Shown: positions 43,683 to 52,743, counted from the stretch's first letter. The stretch: 64,000 nucleotides of DNA from Bacillota bacterium (GCA_023412665.1 JAEZCA010000022.1:1-64000), one strand, 5' to 3'. Notes: a model not told the origin generated them from the sequence alone. Numbers and translations are program-made.

Positions 43683-44426
43683 ATGAATGCAAAAGAAGTG
43701 GCTAAAATAACTGGTGTAAGTGTGCGCACACTTCATCATTATGACGCAATTGCAGCCCTTAGTCCAAGCCGTAATCCGGAAAACGGCTATCGCGAATACT
43801 CAGACAATGATATGGATAAGCTGCAGCAAATCTTATTCTTTAAAGAATGTGGCTTCTCTCTTGCACAAATCAAGGTACTTTTAAGCAGTCCGAGTTTTGA
43901 TAGAGAAAAGGCGTTCAATTTGCAGAAGAAATTTCTTCTGCATGAAAAAAGACGTATTGAATTGATGCTTGAAACTCTTGAGAAATCAGTACAGAGTATG
44001 AAAGGAGAGATGACAATGAGTATCAAAGATAAGTTTCAAGGGTTTGATTTTACAAATAATCCATACGAAGATGAAGCGAGGCGTTTATGGGGTGACAAGG
44101 CTGTCGATCAAAGTAATGCCCACATAAAGTCACTACCGCAAACTGAGCAGGAAGCAATAGTAAAAGGCATGGATAACTTGTTTACAGATTTGGCCAAAAT
44201 AAGGAATGAGGCACCGGATTCTGCAACCGCACAAGTAGCGATGGATAAAATGTACAACTATTTTAATGCCAGCTTTGGTTACAGATATTCTCTGGAAGCT
44301 TTTGCCGGGGTCGGCCAAATGTATGTTACTGACAAAAGATTTACTGTAAATATAGACAAATATGGCGACGGCCTGTCTAAGTTTTTATCCGAAGCAATGA
44401 AAATTTATGCCGAAAGCCAGAAATAG
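43683..44426 (+). CDS. MerR-family regulator with TipAS drug-binding domain
   Basis: A 247-residue TipA-like regulator. The MerR HTH (EVAKITGVSVRTLHHYDAI, ENGYREYSDNDMDKL) is followed by a coiled-coil dimer helix and a C-terminal TipAS domain (about 110-247; NPYEDEARRLWGDKAV, DKRFTVNIDKYGDGL). TipAS domains capture peptide antibiotics. An internal Met (EMTMSIKDKF) could also start the short TipAS-only form, as in Streptomyces tipA. The ATG at 43683 follows GGGAGAG. Confidence 0.88.
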   Translation: MNAKEVAKITGVSVRTLHHYDAIAALSPSRNPENGYREYSDNDMDKLQQILFFKECGFSLAQIKVLLSSPSFDREKAFNLQKKFLLHEKRRIELMLETLEKSVQSMKGEMTMSIKDKFQGFDFTNNPYEDEARRLWGDKAVDQSNAHIKSLPQTEQEAIVKGMDNLFTDLAKIRNEAPDSATAQVAMDKMYNYFNASFGYRYSLEAFAGVGQMYVTDKRFTVNIDKYGDGLSKFLSEAMKIYAESQK

Positions 44427-44442
44427 CCCAACATAAACATGT

Positions 44443-44492
44443 AAGCAGTATACTGACAATGTGATATTAAATTGTCAGTATACTGCTTTTTT
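44443..44492 (+). terminator. Terminator after MerR gene
   Basis: AAGCAGTATACTGACAAT and ATTGTCAGTATACTGCTT form an 18-bp perfect stem with a 10-nt loop, followed by TTTT. Confidence 0.9.
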
Positions 44493-44553
44493 AGCATATA
44501 TTTATAATGCATCATTCAAAGATTACAGCCCTTTGCCAACTGGCCCTAGGTTA

Positions 44554-44584
44554 AAAACCGCAAGACCACAAGCCTTGCGGTTTT
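44554..44584. terminator. Bidirectional terminator
   Basis: AAAACCGCAAG/CTTGCGGTTTT, with T-runs in both directions. It separates the MerR unit from the decayed GNAT fragment and the UvrA fusion on the opposite strand. Confidence 0.8.
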
Positions 44585-44597
44585 GTATTTCCAGAGC

Positions 44598-44825
44598 TTA
44601 TAACACTTCGGTTCAAAGAAAATTTTTTGTAATCACATGCTCGTCGATACGCCTTGAAACACCATGGGTATATGCAGCAAAATATTTTAGCCAGAAGCCA
44701 TATGCAGCCGGGTTAATGCTCTCGAAGTCGACCCCCAGGCGGGTATAGCCATCGCCCTTCAGTGTTCGGATCACAAAATTGTCTCTAGCTATTCCATTAT
44801 AACACTTCGGGTCAGAGAAAATTTT
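44598..44825 (-). pseudogene. Fragment of a GNAT-type acetyltransferase between direct repeats
   Basis: On the minus strand a frame without a start codon reads CYNGIARDNFVIRTLKGDGY, then LGVDFESINPAAYGFWLKYF and VSRRIDEHV, and stops at 44613. The VDFESxNPxAxxFWLKYF pattern matches the C-terminal end of clostridial GNAT acetyltransferases. About two thirds of the gene is missing. A 29-bp imperfect direct repeat (TTATAACACTTCGG to GAAAATTTT) brackets it at 44598-44626 and 44797-44825, so a duplication or deletion shaped the fragment. Confidence 0.55.
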
Positions 44826-44844
44826 CGATTGTAGAAAATTTTTC

Positions 44845-47800
44845 TTACCTTTTATTCAGCCAGCCCTCTCTCAGCACATATCCACCACGGTCTCCGCCCT
44901 CAGGTCCCATCTCGATCACATAATCTGCTTGTTTTATTAGTAACGGGTTATGTTCTATGGCAATAACAGTTGCACCCTTCGAGGTCAATTCACTTATAAT
45001 AAGTCCAAGCTTCCTGACATCCTCATCGTGAAGTCCGGTAGTCGGCTCATCAAGAATATAGATAATGCCTATGGTCCTGCTGTCGCAAAGCTCCTTTGCC
45101 AGCTTGATCCTCTGAGCCTCTCCGCCTGACAGAGTTGCAGCGTTCTGGCCCAGTTTCACATACGAGAGCCCTACCTTACATAGCATGTCAAGTATCTCAT
45201 GGATTCCAGGCTCGCTTTTGAATAGCTCTCTCACCTCACCGATTTCCAGCTCAAGTAAATCGGCAATTGAATACCCCTTATACCGAACCTCCAGCACCTG
45301 CTCCTGATACCTTTTTCCGTTGCATTTGCTGCAAACAGTATAAATATCCGGCATAAAGTGCATCGGTATAGCTATTTCACCAGCCCCTTTGCATTCTTCG
45401 CACTGCCCTTTCGCACTATTAAAACTAAAGTGTTCCTTTGTCAGCTTAACCTTTTGAGTAGTACTCAAGCCCGCATAAAAATCTCTTATTAAATCAAATA
45501 CTCCGGTATATGTTCCGGGAGTCGACCTTGAATTCCTTCCAATGGCCTTCTGACTGACATTGCGTATATCATTGACACCGTTTGCTCCGGTTATGCCTGC
45601 ATATTCTCCGATTTCTTCGACTTTCTTCCCGAGTTCCTTCATCACAGCAGGATAAAGGGTTTTTGAAATCAAACTGCTTTTGCCCGAGCCGCTGACACCA
45701 ATGACGCAAATGAACCTGGAAAGCGGTATTGATATATCAATGTTTTTCAGATTGTTTGTTCTTGCACCTGTCATAACGATAACTTCATCTGCCATCCCTG
45801 ATGCCTGTTCAGTTTTTACCACCTGTTCCAATACTTCTATGCCCACTGTCTGTTCCATTACCGGCGTCTCCACAGCTTTCGCCCTCAAAAGCCTGCCGCC
45901 GTAGTGCCCCGCTCCCGGACCGATTTCGATGAGATAATCCGCCATATTGATAAATTCTCTTTTGTGCTCCACGATGATAATTGTATTATTACGCTTTTTC
46001 AAATCCCTGACGGTTTGGATCAAGAACAGGTAATCCTTTGGGTGCAGCCCTTTTGAAGGTTCGTCCATGACATACATGATATTTGAAAGTCCTGTGCCGA
46101 ATTGGGTCGCTATTTTCAACCGCTGGGCCTCTCCGCCTGATAATGTCGGAATGCTCCTGTCGAGAGTTATATAACCAAGTCCCACCTGCTCAAGCTTTTT
46201 AAGTCTGGCAATGATTTTAGTAAAAATTGCTCTGCATTTTTCCCTTTGATTATTGTCCATAGCGCTGTAAGTCGAATGGCACCATTTTTTTAGTACAGTA
46301 ATGTCCATTTTGGTAGTCTCAGGATACCTGGTATTGCTGATTCTTGCCATTCTGCCTTCCTCAAGCAGCCTTTCGCCATTGCATCTGCTGCATCTTTTGT
46401 TAACAATGAAACGATCGATATATTCGGTAGATCTATTAGCACTATTCTCCGCCAATAATCGCTGAATAGTATTGACCACGCCTTCAACCGGTCTTCTTAT
46501 AGTTCCATTTCTTCCGTTGGGATTCTCATAGGTCAGTGTTACCTCTCTGCCATTACTTCCGTAAAATATCTGGTGCTTGAAGGCTTCCGAGAGATCCTTA
46601 AAGGGCACTTCCAAATCTTCATTAACTTCGGCGGCCAACGCCAGCACTTCACCCTTCATCCAGTTGGCATTCGGCCTTTCCCTGTGCTTTCTGAGATTGC
46701 CCCAAAAATCGGAAGCTCCATCCAATATGGACAGCTCCGGATTTGAAACGATCAGGTCAATATCCACCTGGAGTTCCTCACCAAGCCCTTTGCAGACAGG
46801 ACACATATACTCGGGATGATTATAGTTGAAAACCGCCGGTGTAAGCCCAAAAAATATGCTGCCGCAATTATCGCAGACATTGTTTTTGGGTACTACACAA
46901 TTGCAGTTCGGGCACACCCTCTCACCGATCGTGGCAAACAGAAGCCGCAGATACTCTCCTATCCTCGTTACTGAAGCAACAGTCGATCTGGGATTTGCCC
47001 CAAGACTTTTCTGCTCTATTGCTATTGAAGGCTGGAGGCCGGTGATTTTTTTGACCATGGATTCCTTCAACTCACTCCCCAAAGGAGAATTTGACGAAAC
47101 CAGGTCAATAAACTGCCTTTGACTTTCGTGATATATGGTATCAAACGCAAGACTTGATTTGCCGCTTCCGCTCACACCTGTTATCACTGTGATTTTGCCT
47201 TTTGGGATCCTGACGGAAATATCCTTTAGGTTGTGTATCGATGCATTCTCAACAACAATTTCATTTGCATCAGCGCTGTCGCTCTCGAAAGCTTCATCGT
47301 TCTCAAGCTCATCACAAAAAACCGCTTCATCACCAGCCGCTTCATTATCAACAGCATCTGGCTTCACCCATTCTGAATCATAAGGGAATGACTTCATTTC
47401 ATTCGAAGCTTCTAATATACGGCTTGTTGCATCAAAAGCAGTATTGAATTCGGAACTATTATGAAAGACCTTATAATTAGTCCAATGCCCTACCCATTTC
47501 GGCACTCTTATGTCATCAAAGCTGTGATCTGCATACGGCATTATCTGCAAAACCACAGAATGCTCAAAGCCATCGAAGCCTAAAACCGATATACTTTGAT
47601 TATATTTATCTACCGACTTTATTTTAACTATAGTTGAAGCCAATGGATTGGGCCTGACAGGCGACCTTGTCGAGAATATCCCGGATCTGGGGGCATTTTC
47701 ATAGGGAGGATTGCACATCGTGAGGGTGCGGTACCGCTTGTCGTCAAACCTGTGGAACCACCACAGCACTCTGGCAAAATCGCCTAAATGTATTTTTTCA

Positions 47801-48276
47801 AGCGTATCTGAAATTTCTTTTGCCGATAGATATTCCGATTCGCGTATTTGAATCATTCCGCAGTTACTTACAAATAAATACTCGCCCACCGGCTTTCCTC
47901 TGAACGCTATAGGTTCAAAGCTACCTCTTCGCCGGATGCCTGTGCTTTCATAGCCTTCAGCTATCTCCTCACACGGAAAATATGGCTTGATATCAGCCAA
48001 ATCGCCGCTAAAGCCCCCAACTTCCCGAACTGTTTCATCGGCTTCAACGATCATTTCACCGCTTTTTTCATTTATTTCTATGATTTTAACCACATAGCAG
48101 CTGATACCGTTCTCATTCCTTGTAAATATGACACAATGGCTGAATTTGCCCAGATTTGTAAGGGCATCTTTAAATTCCTTTTTAATAGAGATCCTTACGC
48201 GGTTACTACCTTTACCATCGCAGCTAATCAGTTCATAACAGCCAATTTCTTGAAATCCAATACTCTTCACCTGCAT
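44845..48276 (-). CDS. Fusion of two TrmO-like domains with a UvrB-independent UvrA
   Basis: A 1143-residue protein. Residues about 1-115 are a degenerate TrmO-like unit (LTNLGKFSHCVIFTR, ADIKPYFP) without the catalytic loop. Residues 118-275 are a second TrmO-like unit with the RSGIFSTRSPVRPNPLAST loop used for SAM binding. After an acidic linker (about 300-338) comes UvrA: Walker A TGVSGSGKSSLAF, zinc motifs CPNCN and CPVCKG, TLSGGEAQRLKIATQF, a second GVSGSGKSSLISKT, CEECKGAG and TLSGGEAQRIKLAKEL. After FATIGERV the chain goes directly to the zinc segment, so the UvrB-binding insert is absent, as in UvrA2/DrrC-type resistance proteins. It starts 10 bp after the AraC gene. Confidence 0.82.
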   Translation of the reverse strand: MQVKSIGFQEIGCYELISCDGKGSNRVRISIKKEFKDALTNLGKFSHCVIFTRNENGISCYVVKIIEINEKSGEMIVEADETVREVGGFSGDLADIKPYFPCEEIAEGYESTGIRRRGSFEPIAFRGKPVGEYLFVSNCGMIQIRESEYLSAKEISDTLEKIHLGDFARVLWWFHRFDDKRYRTLTMCNPPYENAPRSGIFSTRSPVRPNPLASTIVKIKSVDKYNQSISVLGFDGFEHSVVLQIMPYADHSFDDIRVPKWVGHWTNYKVFHNSSEFNTAFDATSRILEASNEMKSFPYDSEWVKPDAVDNEAAGDEAVFCDELENDEAFESDSADANEIVVENASIHNLKDISVRIPKGKITVITGVSGSGKSSLAFDTIYHESQRQFIDLVSSNSPLGSELKESMVKKITGLQPSIAIEQKSLGANPRSTVASVTRIGEYLRLLFATIGERVCPNCNCVVPKNNVCDNCGSIFFGLTPAVFNYNHPEYMCPVCKGLGEELQVDIDLIVSNPELSILDGASDFWGNLRKHRERPNANWMKGEVLALAAEVNEDLEVPFKDLSEAFKHQIFYGSNGREVTLTYENPNGRNGTIRRPVEGVVNTIQRLLAENSANRSTEYIDRFIVNKRCSRCNGERLLEEGRMARISNTRYPETTKMDITVLKKWCHSTYSAMDNNQREKCRAIFTKIIARLKKLEQVGLGYITLDRSIPTLSGGEAQRLKIATQFGTGLSNIMYVMDEPSKGLHPKDYLFLIQTVRDLKKRNNTIIIVEHKREFINMADYLIEIGPGAGHYGGRLLRAKAVETPVMEQTVGIEVLEQVVKTEQASGMADEVIVMTGARTNNLKNIDISIPLSRFICVIGVSGSGKSSLISKTLYPAVMKELGKKVEEIGEYAGITGANGVNDIRNVSQKAIGRNSRSTPGTYTGVFDLIRDFYAGLSTTQKVKLTKEHFSFNSAKGQCEECKGAGEIAIPMHFMPDIYTVCSKCNGKRYQEQVLEVRYKGYSIADLLELEIGEVRELFKSEPGIHEILDMLCKVGLSYVKLGQNAATLSGGEAQRIKLAKELCDSRTIGIIYILDEPTTGLHDEDVRKLGLIISELTSKGATVIAIEHNPLLIKQADYVIEMGPEGGDRGGYVLREGWLNKR

Positions 48277-48286
48277 TCACTCCCTC

Positions 48287-49198
48287 TTACAGAGGAGTGA
48301 TCGGAATATAAATTTCAACAACCCTCCTCGTGCTATCCTTCTCATTTTCCTGCGGCGGATAATACTCAAAACACAGCCTGTCATCAGGCATATAGCCGCT
48401 CTCCGGCAGCCATTTAGACACCATATAGTTCCAGGCATTCTGGTACCTGTCCGCTTCCAACAGAAACCTGCCAACAGCATATTTCCCGCCCGCAAGCTCC
48501 ATACAGCCAAACTCGCTCCGGCTTTCAAAATCGCCTTCAAATGACATGCATACACTTAATCTAAGCTTTTCTTCCTCCGTTAAATCCCCATAATCATGGT
48601 ATGCCACATACCATTTCGTACCGGGACCAACAAAACCTCTTTTGTCTGCAAAGCTGCCAAGTCGGGTAAAAAGCTTTGCAAATAAATCGGAGTCTCCCTT
48701 GTAAGCGCCCGTATGCCTGACATACAGAACCTTTACGGGGTCAATTTGCATTATATGAAAATCCACAGGAATATCGTAATACAAATTTCTCCCGGATACT
48801 TTTCCATTTATGCTAATTTCATTAACTAATTTGCTTATTTCCGAATCAGCCGCTTTCCTGATGACGCTCGCACAAGCACCATACCTTTCCTTCAAAGCCT
48901 TAGCAAATGATGCCTGATTGGAAAAGCCCACTGCCAGTGCGATCTCCTGTATCGTGAGCTGACTGTTGGTCCTAAGAAGAAATACCGCTTTTTCAAGGCG
49001 AAGTCTCTTAATGAAGCTGTACAGGCTTTCGCCCGTAAACTGCCTGAAAATCCTCTGAAAATGAAATTCTGAAAAGGAGGCCACCCGCGCGAGCTGCCCG
49101 ATACAGAGCTCCTCGTCCAGATGGCCTTCAATATAATCCTGCACCCTGTTTATTTTTGATATGTATACTTGTCTGGATTCATTTAAAATAATATCCAT
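48287..49198 (-). CDS. AraC-family regulator with GyrI-like effector domain
   Basis: A 303-residue regulator. Residues about 10-110 hold the two AraC HTH motifs (LCIGQLARVASFSEFHFQRI, LTIQEIALAVGFSNQASFAK). Residues about 145-303 are a GyrI-like ligand domain (VLYVRHTGAYKGDSDLFAKL, GGKYAVGRFLLEA, DDRLCFEYYPP). This is the Rob/SbmC-like layout that senses drugs. The UvrA fusion follows after 10 bp, so the pair should be one drug-inducible operon. Confidence 0.9.
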   Translation of the reverse strand: MDIILNESRQVYISKINRVQDYIEGHLDEELCIGQLARVASFSEFHFQRIFRQFTGESLYSFIKRLRLEKAVFLLRTNSQLTIQEIALAVGFSNQASFAKALKERYGACASVIRKAADSEISKLVNEISINGKVSGRNLYYDIPVDFHIMQIDPVKVLYVRHTGAYKGDSDLFAKLFTRLGSFADKRGFVGPGTKWYVAYHDYGDLTEEEKLRLSVCMSFEGDFESRSEFGCMELAGGKYAVGRFLLEADRYQNAWNYMVSKWLPESGYMPDDRLCFEYYPPQENEKDSTRRVVEIYIPITPL

Positions 49199-49244
49199 AC
49201 TAAACCTTACCGCTAAACTTATTTAGACCATCTTGTTTAGTATA
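49199..49244 (-). promoter_or_regulatory. Promoter of the AraC-UvrA operon with repeated half-sites
   Basis: A TATACT -10 (49244-49239 on the minus strand) overlaps the hexamer CTAAAC, and two inverted copies (GTTTAG) follow within 40 bp, the last touching the start codon. In plus-strand terms CTAAAC lies at 49200-49205 and 49213-49218, and GTTTAG at 49235-49240. They may be autoregulatory sites. Confidence 0.4.
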
Positions 49245-49259
49245 ACACTATAATGCCGC

Positions 49260-50777
49260 TCAATAAATCCCAAGGTTACCGGCGACCTGCTTCCTGAAAT
49301 AGGCTATAGCCTCACTGCGGGTCAGCCTGCCATCGGTATACTTCCATACAGCATCACGCCAATATACGTTTATCATTTCATCGTAGTCGGTCCTGTTTTT
49401 ACCTGTAGCAAGCGCGTTAGCAGTAATAAATACGTCAAACATATTCTGTCCGCCAAGGAAATCTAGTGTACCGTTTGACTTCTTCATCACAGTACCTGAA
49501 GGGACAGTGTCTTGTGGCAAGCTGCTGCTATAGGCCATGCCATTTGCCCAGAGGTATTATAATCCCGTTTGGGAACTGTCAAGTGTGATCCACTTTATTA
49601 TGTCTCCGACAGCATCTTTTTTTCTGGTGTCCTTATTGGCTAAAATCCACGTACCGCCCCAGAAGAAACCTGCCGGAGGTTCACAAATTGCCCAGTCACC
49701 AAATGTATTCCCAGAGCAGTCAGCTAAAATGTAATTTATTAGCCAGGAAGGCCCAAAGTAGGAGAATATCTTTTGCTCATTATCATCACTCATGTCAGCA
49801 TACCATGCATCCGTCCATTCCAGCGTATTATTGCTCCATCCATTGACACTAAGCTCTTTGGCATAGTCGAGGAATTTCTCACGGGCGGGATCTATGTTAA
49901 GCTTGCCATCAACAACCCAACCTGTGGGAGAACCGCCTTCAATTACCCGCCATATATCACCATTACCGGAAACTATACCATAGCCCTTTGATTTCAACTG
50001 CGCTGCCGCTTTAAAGAATTGATCCCAACCGGGACCGATCTTAGTTTTGATTGTATTTGGGTTATCGGTGCCCCATACGTCTTTTGCAATGGACCGACGA
50101 TAGATACATACGCCGCCGGTTGCCTGATATGTAAGGCCGACTATTTTTTTATCGGAAGGCCTTGTACCTATATCAATGGTATACCTGGCAATGTCCGCCT
50201 CTTTCAGAAGCTTGTCCACATCAATGCCGAGATCCTTATAAGCTACCGCGTACCCGGCAGCTTCGCCCTGGGTATATTTGAGCGTAAATGCTGTTTCCAC
50301 TCCATATATATCCGGTGCATCCGGGCCTCCGGCGGCAAGAGCTGTATCAAGAGCCTGTTGATATATATTGTCTCTGGTTGAGAGAATAGTATCTTTTATT
50401 TCATAATTGAAGTTTGGGTGGAGCTCCTTATACTTGTCAGCTATAACTGGGAGTTCATCAGTGAAGCTCCACACATTCAACGTCTTTGGCAGACTTTCTA
50501 TAGTTATCATTCCGGTTTTTGCGTCAAAATCAACTTCCTTTCCCAAAGCGTCCTCAATGTACTGCAATGGAACATAAGGGATACCATTAGCAACAAACAG
50601 CTTCTTACCGTCAGATGGTTTCTTTTCTACACCATCAACAACAATTTTCTTTATTGCACCATAGTCTACATATAACCGCTTAAGATTGGATGATGCAGCA
50701 GATGCTGTAGTTATTAAAATAGTAATACCTAAAGCTATACCCACTATGGAAAATGTCATATTCCTTTTGATCAACAA
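49260..50777 (-). pseudogene. Family 1 solute-binding protein split by one in-frame TAA
   Basis: A signal peptide (MTFSIVGIALGITILITTAS) leads to a stalk of copper-amine-oxidase N-terminal type (VDGVEKKPSDGKKLFV, GIPYVPLQYIEDALG) and then a sugar-type binding protein (LNVWSFTDELPVIADKYKEL). At 49559-49557 the frame meets TAA after DSSQTGL. It continues in the same frame as YLWANGMAYSSSLPQ and ends normally at IY. A CAA-to-TAA change would explain it, because this position is usually Gln. The start is best placed at TTG 50777, behind AAGGGGG. No permease or ATPase genes are adjacent. Confidence 0.75.
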
Positions 50778-50831
50778 CGCAATTACCCCCTTACTATCTA
50801 AATTATTACAAATTATATCATTGTATGGCAT

Positions 50832-51225
50832 TGTTTACAGTTAATAAAAGGTTACAAAATAGTCCTTTTGCCTCACAAGCATGCCGGTGCTTTACCCCGG
50901 ATCATGCTCCTTAATAATACTGATTAGTGCACCATAAATCATGGTGTCCACATTTATCGCGGAAGCATCTGCCCCTTTCGGGACTTGTGGGAAATAATTC
51001 GGGCAATTGTACCGTTTCTCAAGTTGGGGGGCTCGTTAGAACAGTCACCGTGCGCAATTCTGCAAGCTAGTGATGTAGCAGTTTCAATATAGCGTAAATA
51101 ACAGAGCATTAACCCATATTATGCATACTCCAATGCAAGAAAAAAATCATCATTACCAAACATCTGCGCCCAACTTGATATTTGGTACAACACGCTGTAT
51201 GATAGTCCGAGAATAATACCATTTT
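50832..51225. other. 394-bp gap without a supported gene
   Basis: Apart from the promoter at 51175-51203, I see only a 47-codon minus-strand open stretch without a start (50892-51035). No hairpin, repeat or RNA gene is convincing. Confidence 0.5.
51175..51203 (+). promoter_or_regulatory. Promoter of the gene at 51226
   Basis: TTGATA (51175-51180), 17 bp, TATGAT (51198-51203). The start codon is only about 22 bp downstream, so the leader is very short, possibly leaderless or starting at an internal ATG. Confidence 0.6.
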
Positions 51226-52152
51226 ATGGATATTCTGTGTTTTAACGCAGGGGGGGACACATATTATATGAAAGGTTACTTTAGTCATTTTTCAGCTGCC
51301 ATGTTGTGGGATATCCCGTATATTGAGGCTGTGCTCAGTAATATAGCTGAAGAAACTGAATCGACCCATATTACAGTTTCCGGTCATAATGCTCGATTTC
51401 GCAATAACGGAAAAAAAGTCCACTCATGTCAACCTGCTCTCCCATCCGGTGCGGTAATAATGCGAAATGGCAGCTCAGTTGCATCACCTGAACTATTGTT
51501 TCTGGAGCTTGCATCTAAATTGAGCATGCACCAGCTTATCCTGCTGGGACTGCAGTTATGTTCGCATCCGTCGGGAAACCATGCTATGGCGATTACAACA
51601 AAGCAAAAGCTCCGTGCGTTTCTTGCTAAGGCCTCCGGTCACCGTGGGCACCGAAAGGCTCTGCGAGCCGCGAGGTATGTGGAAAATGGCTCCGCATCAA
51701 TTATGGAGTCACTTGTCTATATGACTCTGACGCTTCCTTATGTCCTGGGAGGTTACGGGCTAAATGGTGTGCTTTTGAATCATGAGATAAAGCTAAATAA
51801 TGAAGCGCAGGTAAATCTGGGACAAGATTGCTGTTTTGCAGATCTGTATTACAAACAAGCAAAATTGGCAGTTGAATATGAAAGTTTTGCCTTCCACAGC
51901 AGTCCGTCGGAACAAGGCAAAGATATGGTGCGTTCAGCTGTTCTTGAAAGGCAGGGCATAAATGTGATGCATTTAAGCACGATCCAATTGTATGACAGGG
52001 ATGCTTTCAGGGTTTTTGCCAAGAACCTCGCAGTTCGTCTCGGAAAACGTATAGCAATACGTACAGAAAAATTCGATGAAATGCATACTCAATTGAGAGC
52101 ATTACTACCAGCCAGAAAAACTGTTCCTGAACCCAAAAATAGCAGAGCATAG
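51226..52152 (+). CDS. Uncharacterised protein with possible PD-(D/E)XK-like C-terminus
   Basis: A 308-residue protein of no firmly recognised family. The C-terminal ~120 residues (CCFADLYYKQAKLAVEYES, ERQGINVMHLSTIQLYD) follow the DUF559/Vsr-like nuclease outline: an acidic residue, then xEYES, then a late beta strand. The N-terminal part (SHFSAAMLWDIPYIEAVL, and a region rich in small residues) recalls the AbiEi-like antitoxin/winged-helix proteins. The ATG at 51226 has no good ribosome binding site; an internal Met after YY (51268) is alternative. It lies in a region of decayed genes. Confidence 0.5.
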   Translation: MDILCFNAGGDTYYMKGYFSHFSAAMLWDIPYIEAVLSNIAEETESTHITVSGHNARFRNNGKKVHSCQPALPSGAVIMRNGSSVASPELLFLELASKLSMHQLILLGLQLCSHPSGNHAMAITTKQKLRAFLAKASGHRGHRKALRAARYVENGSASIMESLVYMTLTLPYVLGGYGLNGVLLNHEIKLNNEAQVNLGQDCCFADLYYKQAKLAVEYESFAFHSSPSEQGKDMVRSAVLERQGINVMHLSTIQLYDRDAFRVFAKNLAVRLGKRIAIRTEKFDEMHTQLRALLPARKTVPEPKNSRA

Positions 52153-52174
52153 AGTATGCTGTCAACGCCGCCTG

Positions 52175-52315
52175 TTACCCTTTGGAATTATGGATTTGTC
52201 CTGCAATATGCGTGGCATCGTCTCCATGCGACATTCCGATCAGTCTGGCGACAATCTGATACTTGATTCCTCCTTGGTTGAAGATGATTACTACCGGCAT
52301 GCTATGCCAGGGCAT
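52175..52315 (-). CDS. Possible 46-aa protein or gene fragment
   Basis: A minus-strand frame with ATG at 52315 reads MPVVIIFNQGGIKYQIVARL and then GMSHGDDATHIAGQ, ending at 52175. Codon use resembles nearby genes. No family is recognised and no ribosome binding site is clear. It lies just after a terminator and may be a remnant. Confidence 0.3.
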   Translation of the reverse strand: MPWHSMPVVIIFNQGGIKYQIVARLIGMSHGDDATHIAGQIHNSKG

Positions 52316-52321
52316 AAATGT

Positions 52322-52345
52322 AAAAAGGCCTGCTATGCGCAGGCC
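52322..52345 (-). terminator. Minus-strand terminator after the HprK-like fragment
   Basis: GGCCTGC/GCAGGCC with a 5-nt loop, followed on the minus strand by TTTTT. Confidence 0.8.
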
Positions 52346-52377
52346 TCGCCTTTACTTGAAAAATGTAACAGTAATTA

Positions 52378-52741
52378 TTGGCAAGCTACTTCGCCCCAGC
52401 CAAACTTCTGATAACTGGGTGTTTCTCCACCATTCCAGCCGGCTGATGGATCATTACAATTAGGGCTGCCCCAATATCCAGAAGAACAGGTGGTGTTCCT
52501 GAAAGCATCGGAACATCATTTATAAACCTGATGGCCGGAGTATCATCATTTACTACGGTAACTTCCCTGCCAAAGGTTTGCTCCCATAGATTAACATGCG
52601 TGGATTTCCCGGTCCCTGACGGCGCTGTGAAAATTATTCCCTTGTCCCTGAAGGCTATGGAGGATGAATGTATTACCAACCCATCATGATTTATCAGCAT
52701 ATTTCTAAATGCTAAAGCACAGAAGGAAAACGGGTATAAAT
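52378..52741 (-). pseudogene. HprK-like P-loop kinase fragment joined to a foreign C-terminal tail
   Basis: Minus-strand codons from about 52741 read YEYLYPFSFCALAFRN, then INHDGLVIHSSS and FTAPSGTGKSTHVNLWEQ, VNDDTPAIRFIND: the first third of an HPr-kinase-like protein, including the Walker A. After GTP (about 52500) it leaves the family. In the +2 frame a different tail appears: TTCSSGYWGSPNCNDPSAG, WNGGETPSYQKFGWGEVACQ, then a stop 30 bp before a terminator. A deletion that joined two genes out of frame explains both halves. The fragment overlaps the end of the upstream mnmD-like gene and has no start of its own. Confidence 0.6.
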
Positions 52742-52743
52742 AT

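Noticed and set aside
44598..44825. Insertion sequence suggested by direct repeats
   Set aside because: There are no terminal inverted repeats or transposase; the repeats encode the same short GNAT segment and fit a duplication.
50892..51035. Minus-strand open stretch of 47 codons (ends IKEHDPG)
   Set aside because: It has no start codon or ribosome binding site and matches no recognised protein; chance is possible.
52190..52411. Plus-strand frame after the nuclease-like gene
   Set aside because: It runs through a terminator hairpin and into the decayed kinase region, without a ribosome binding site.
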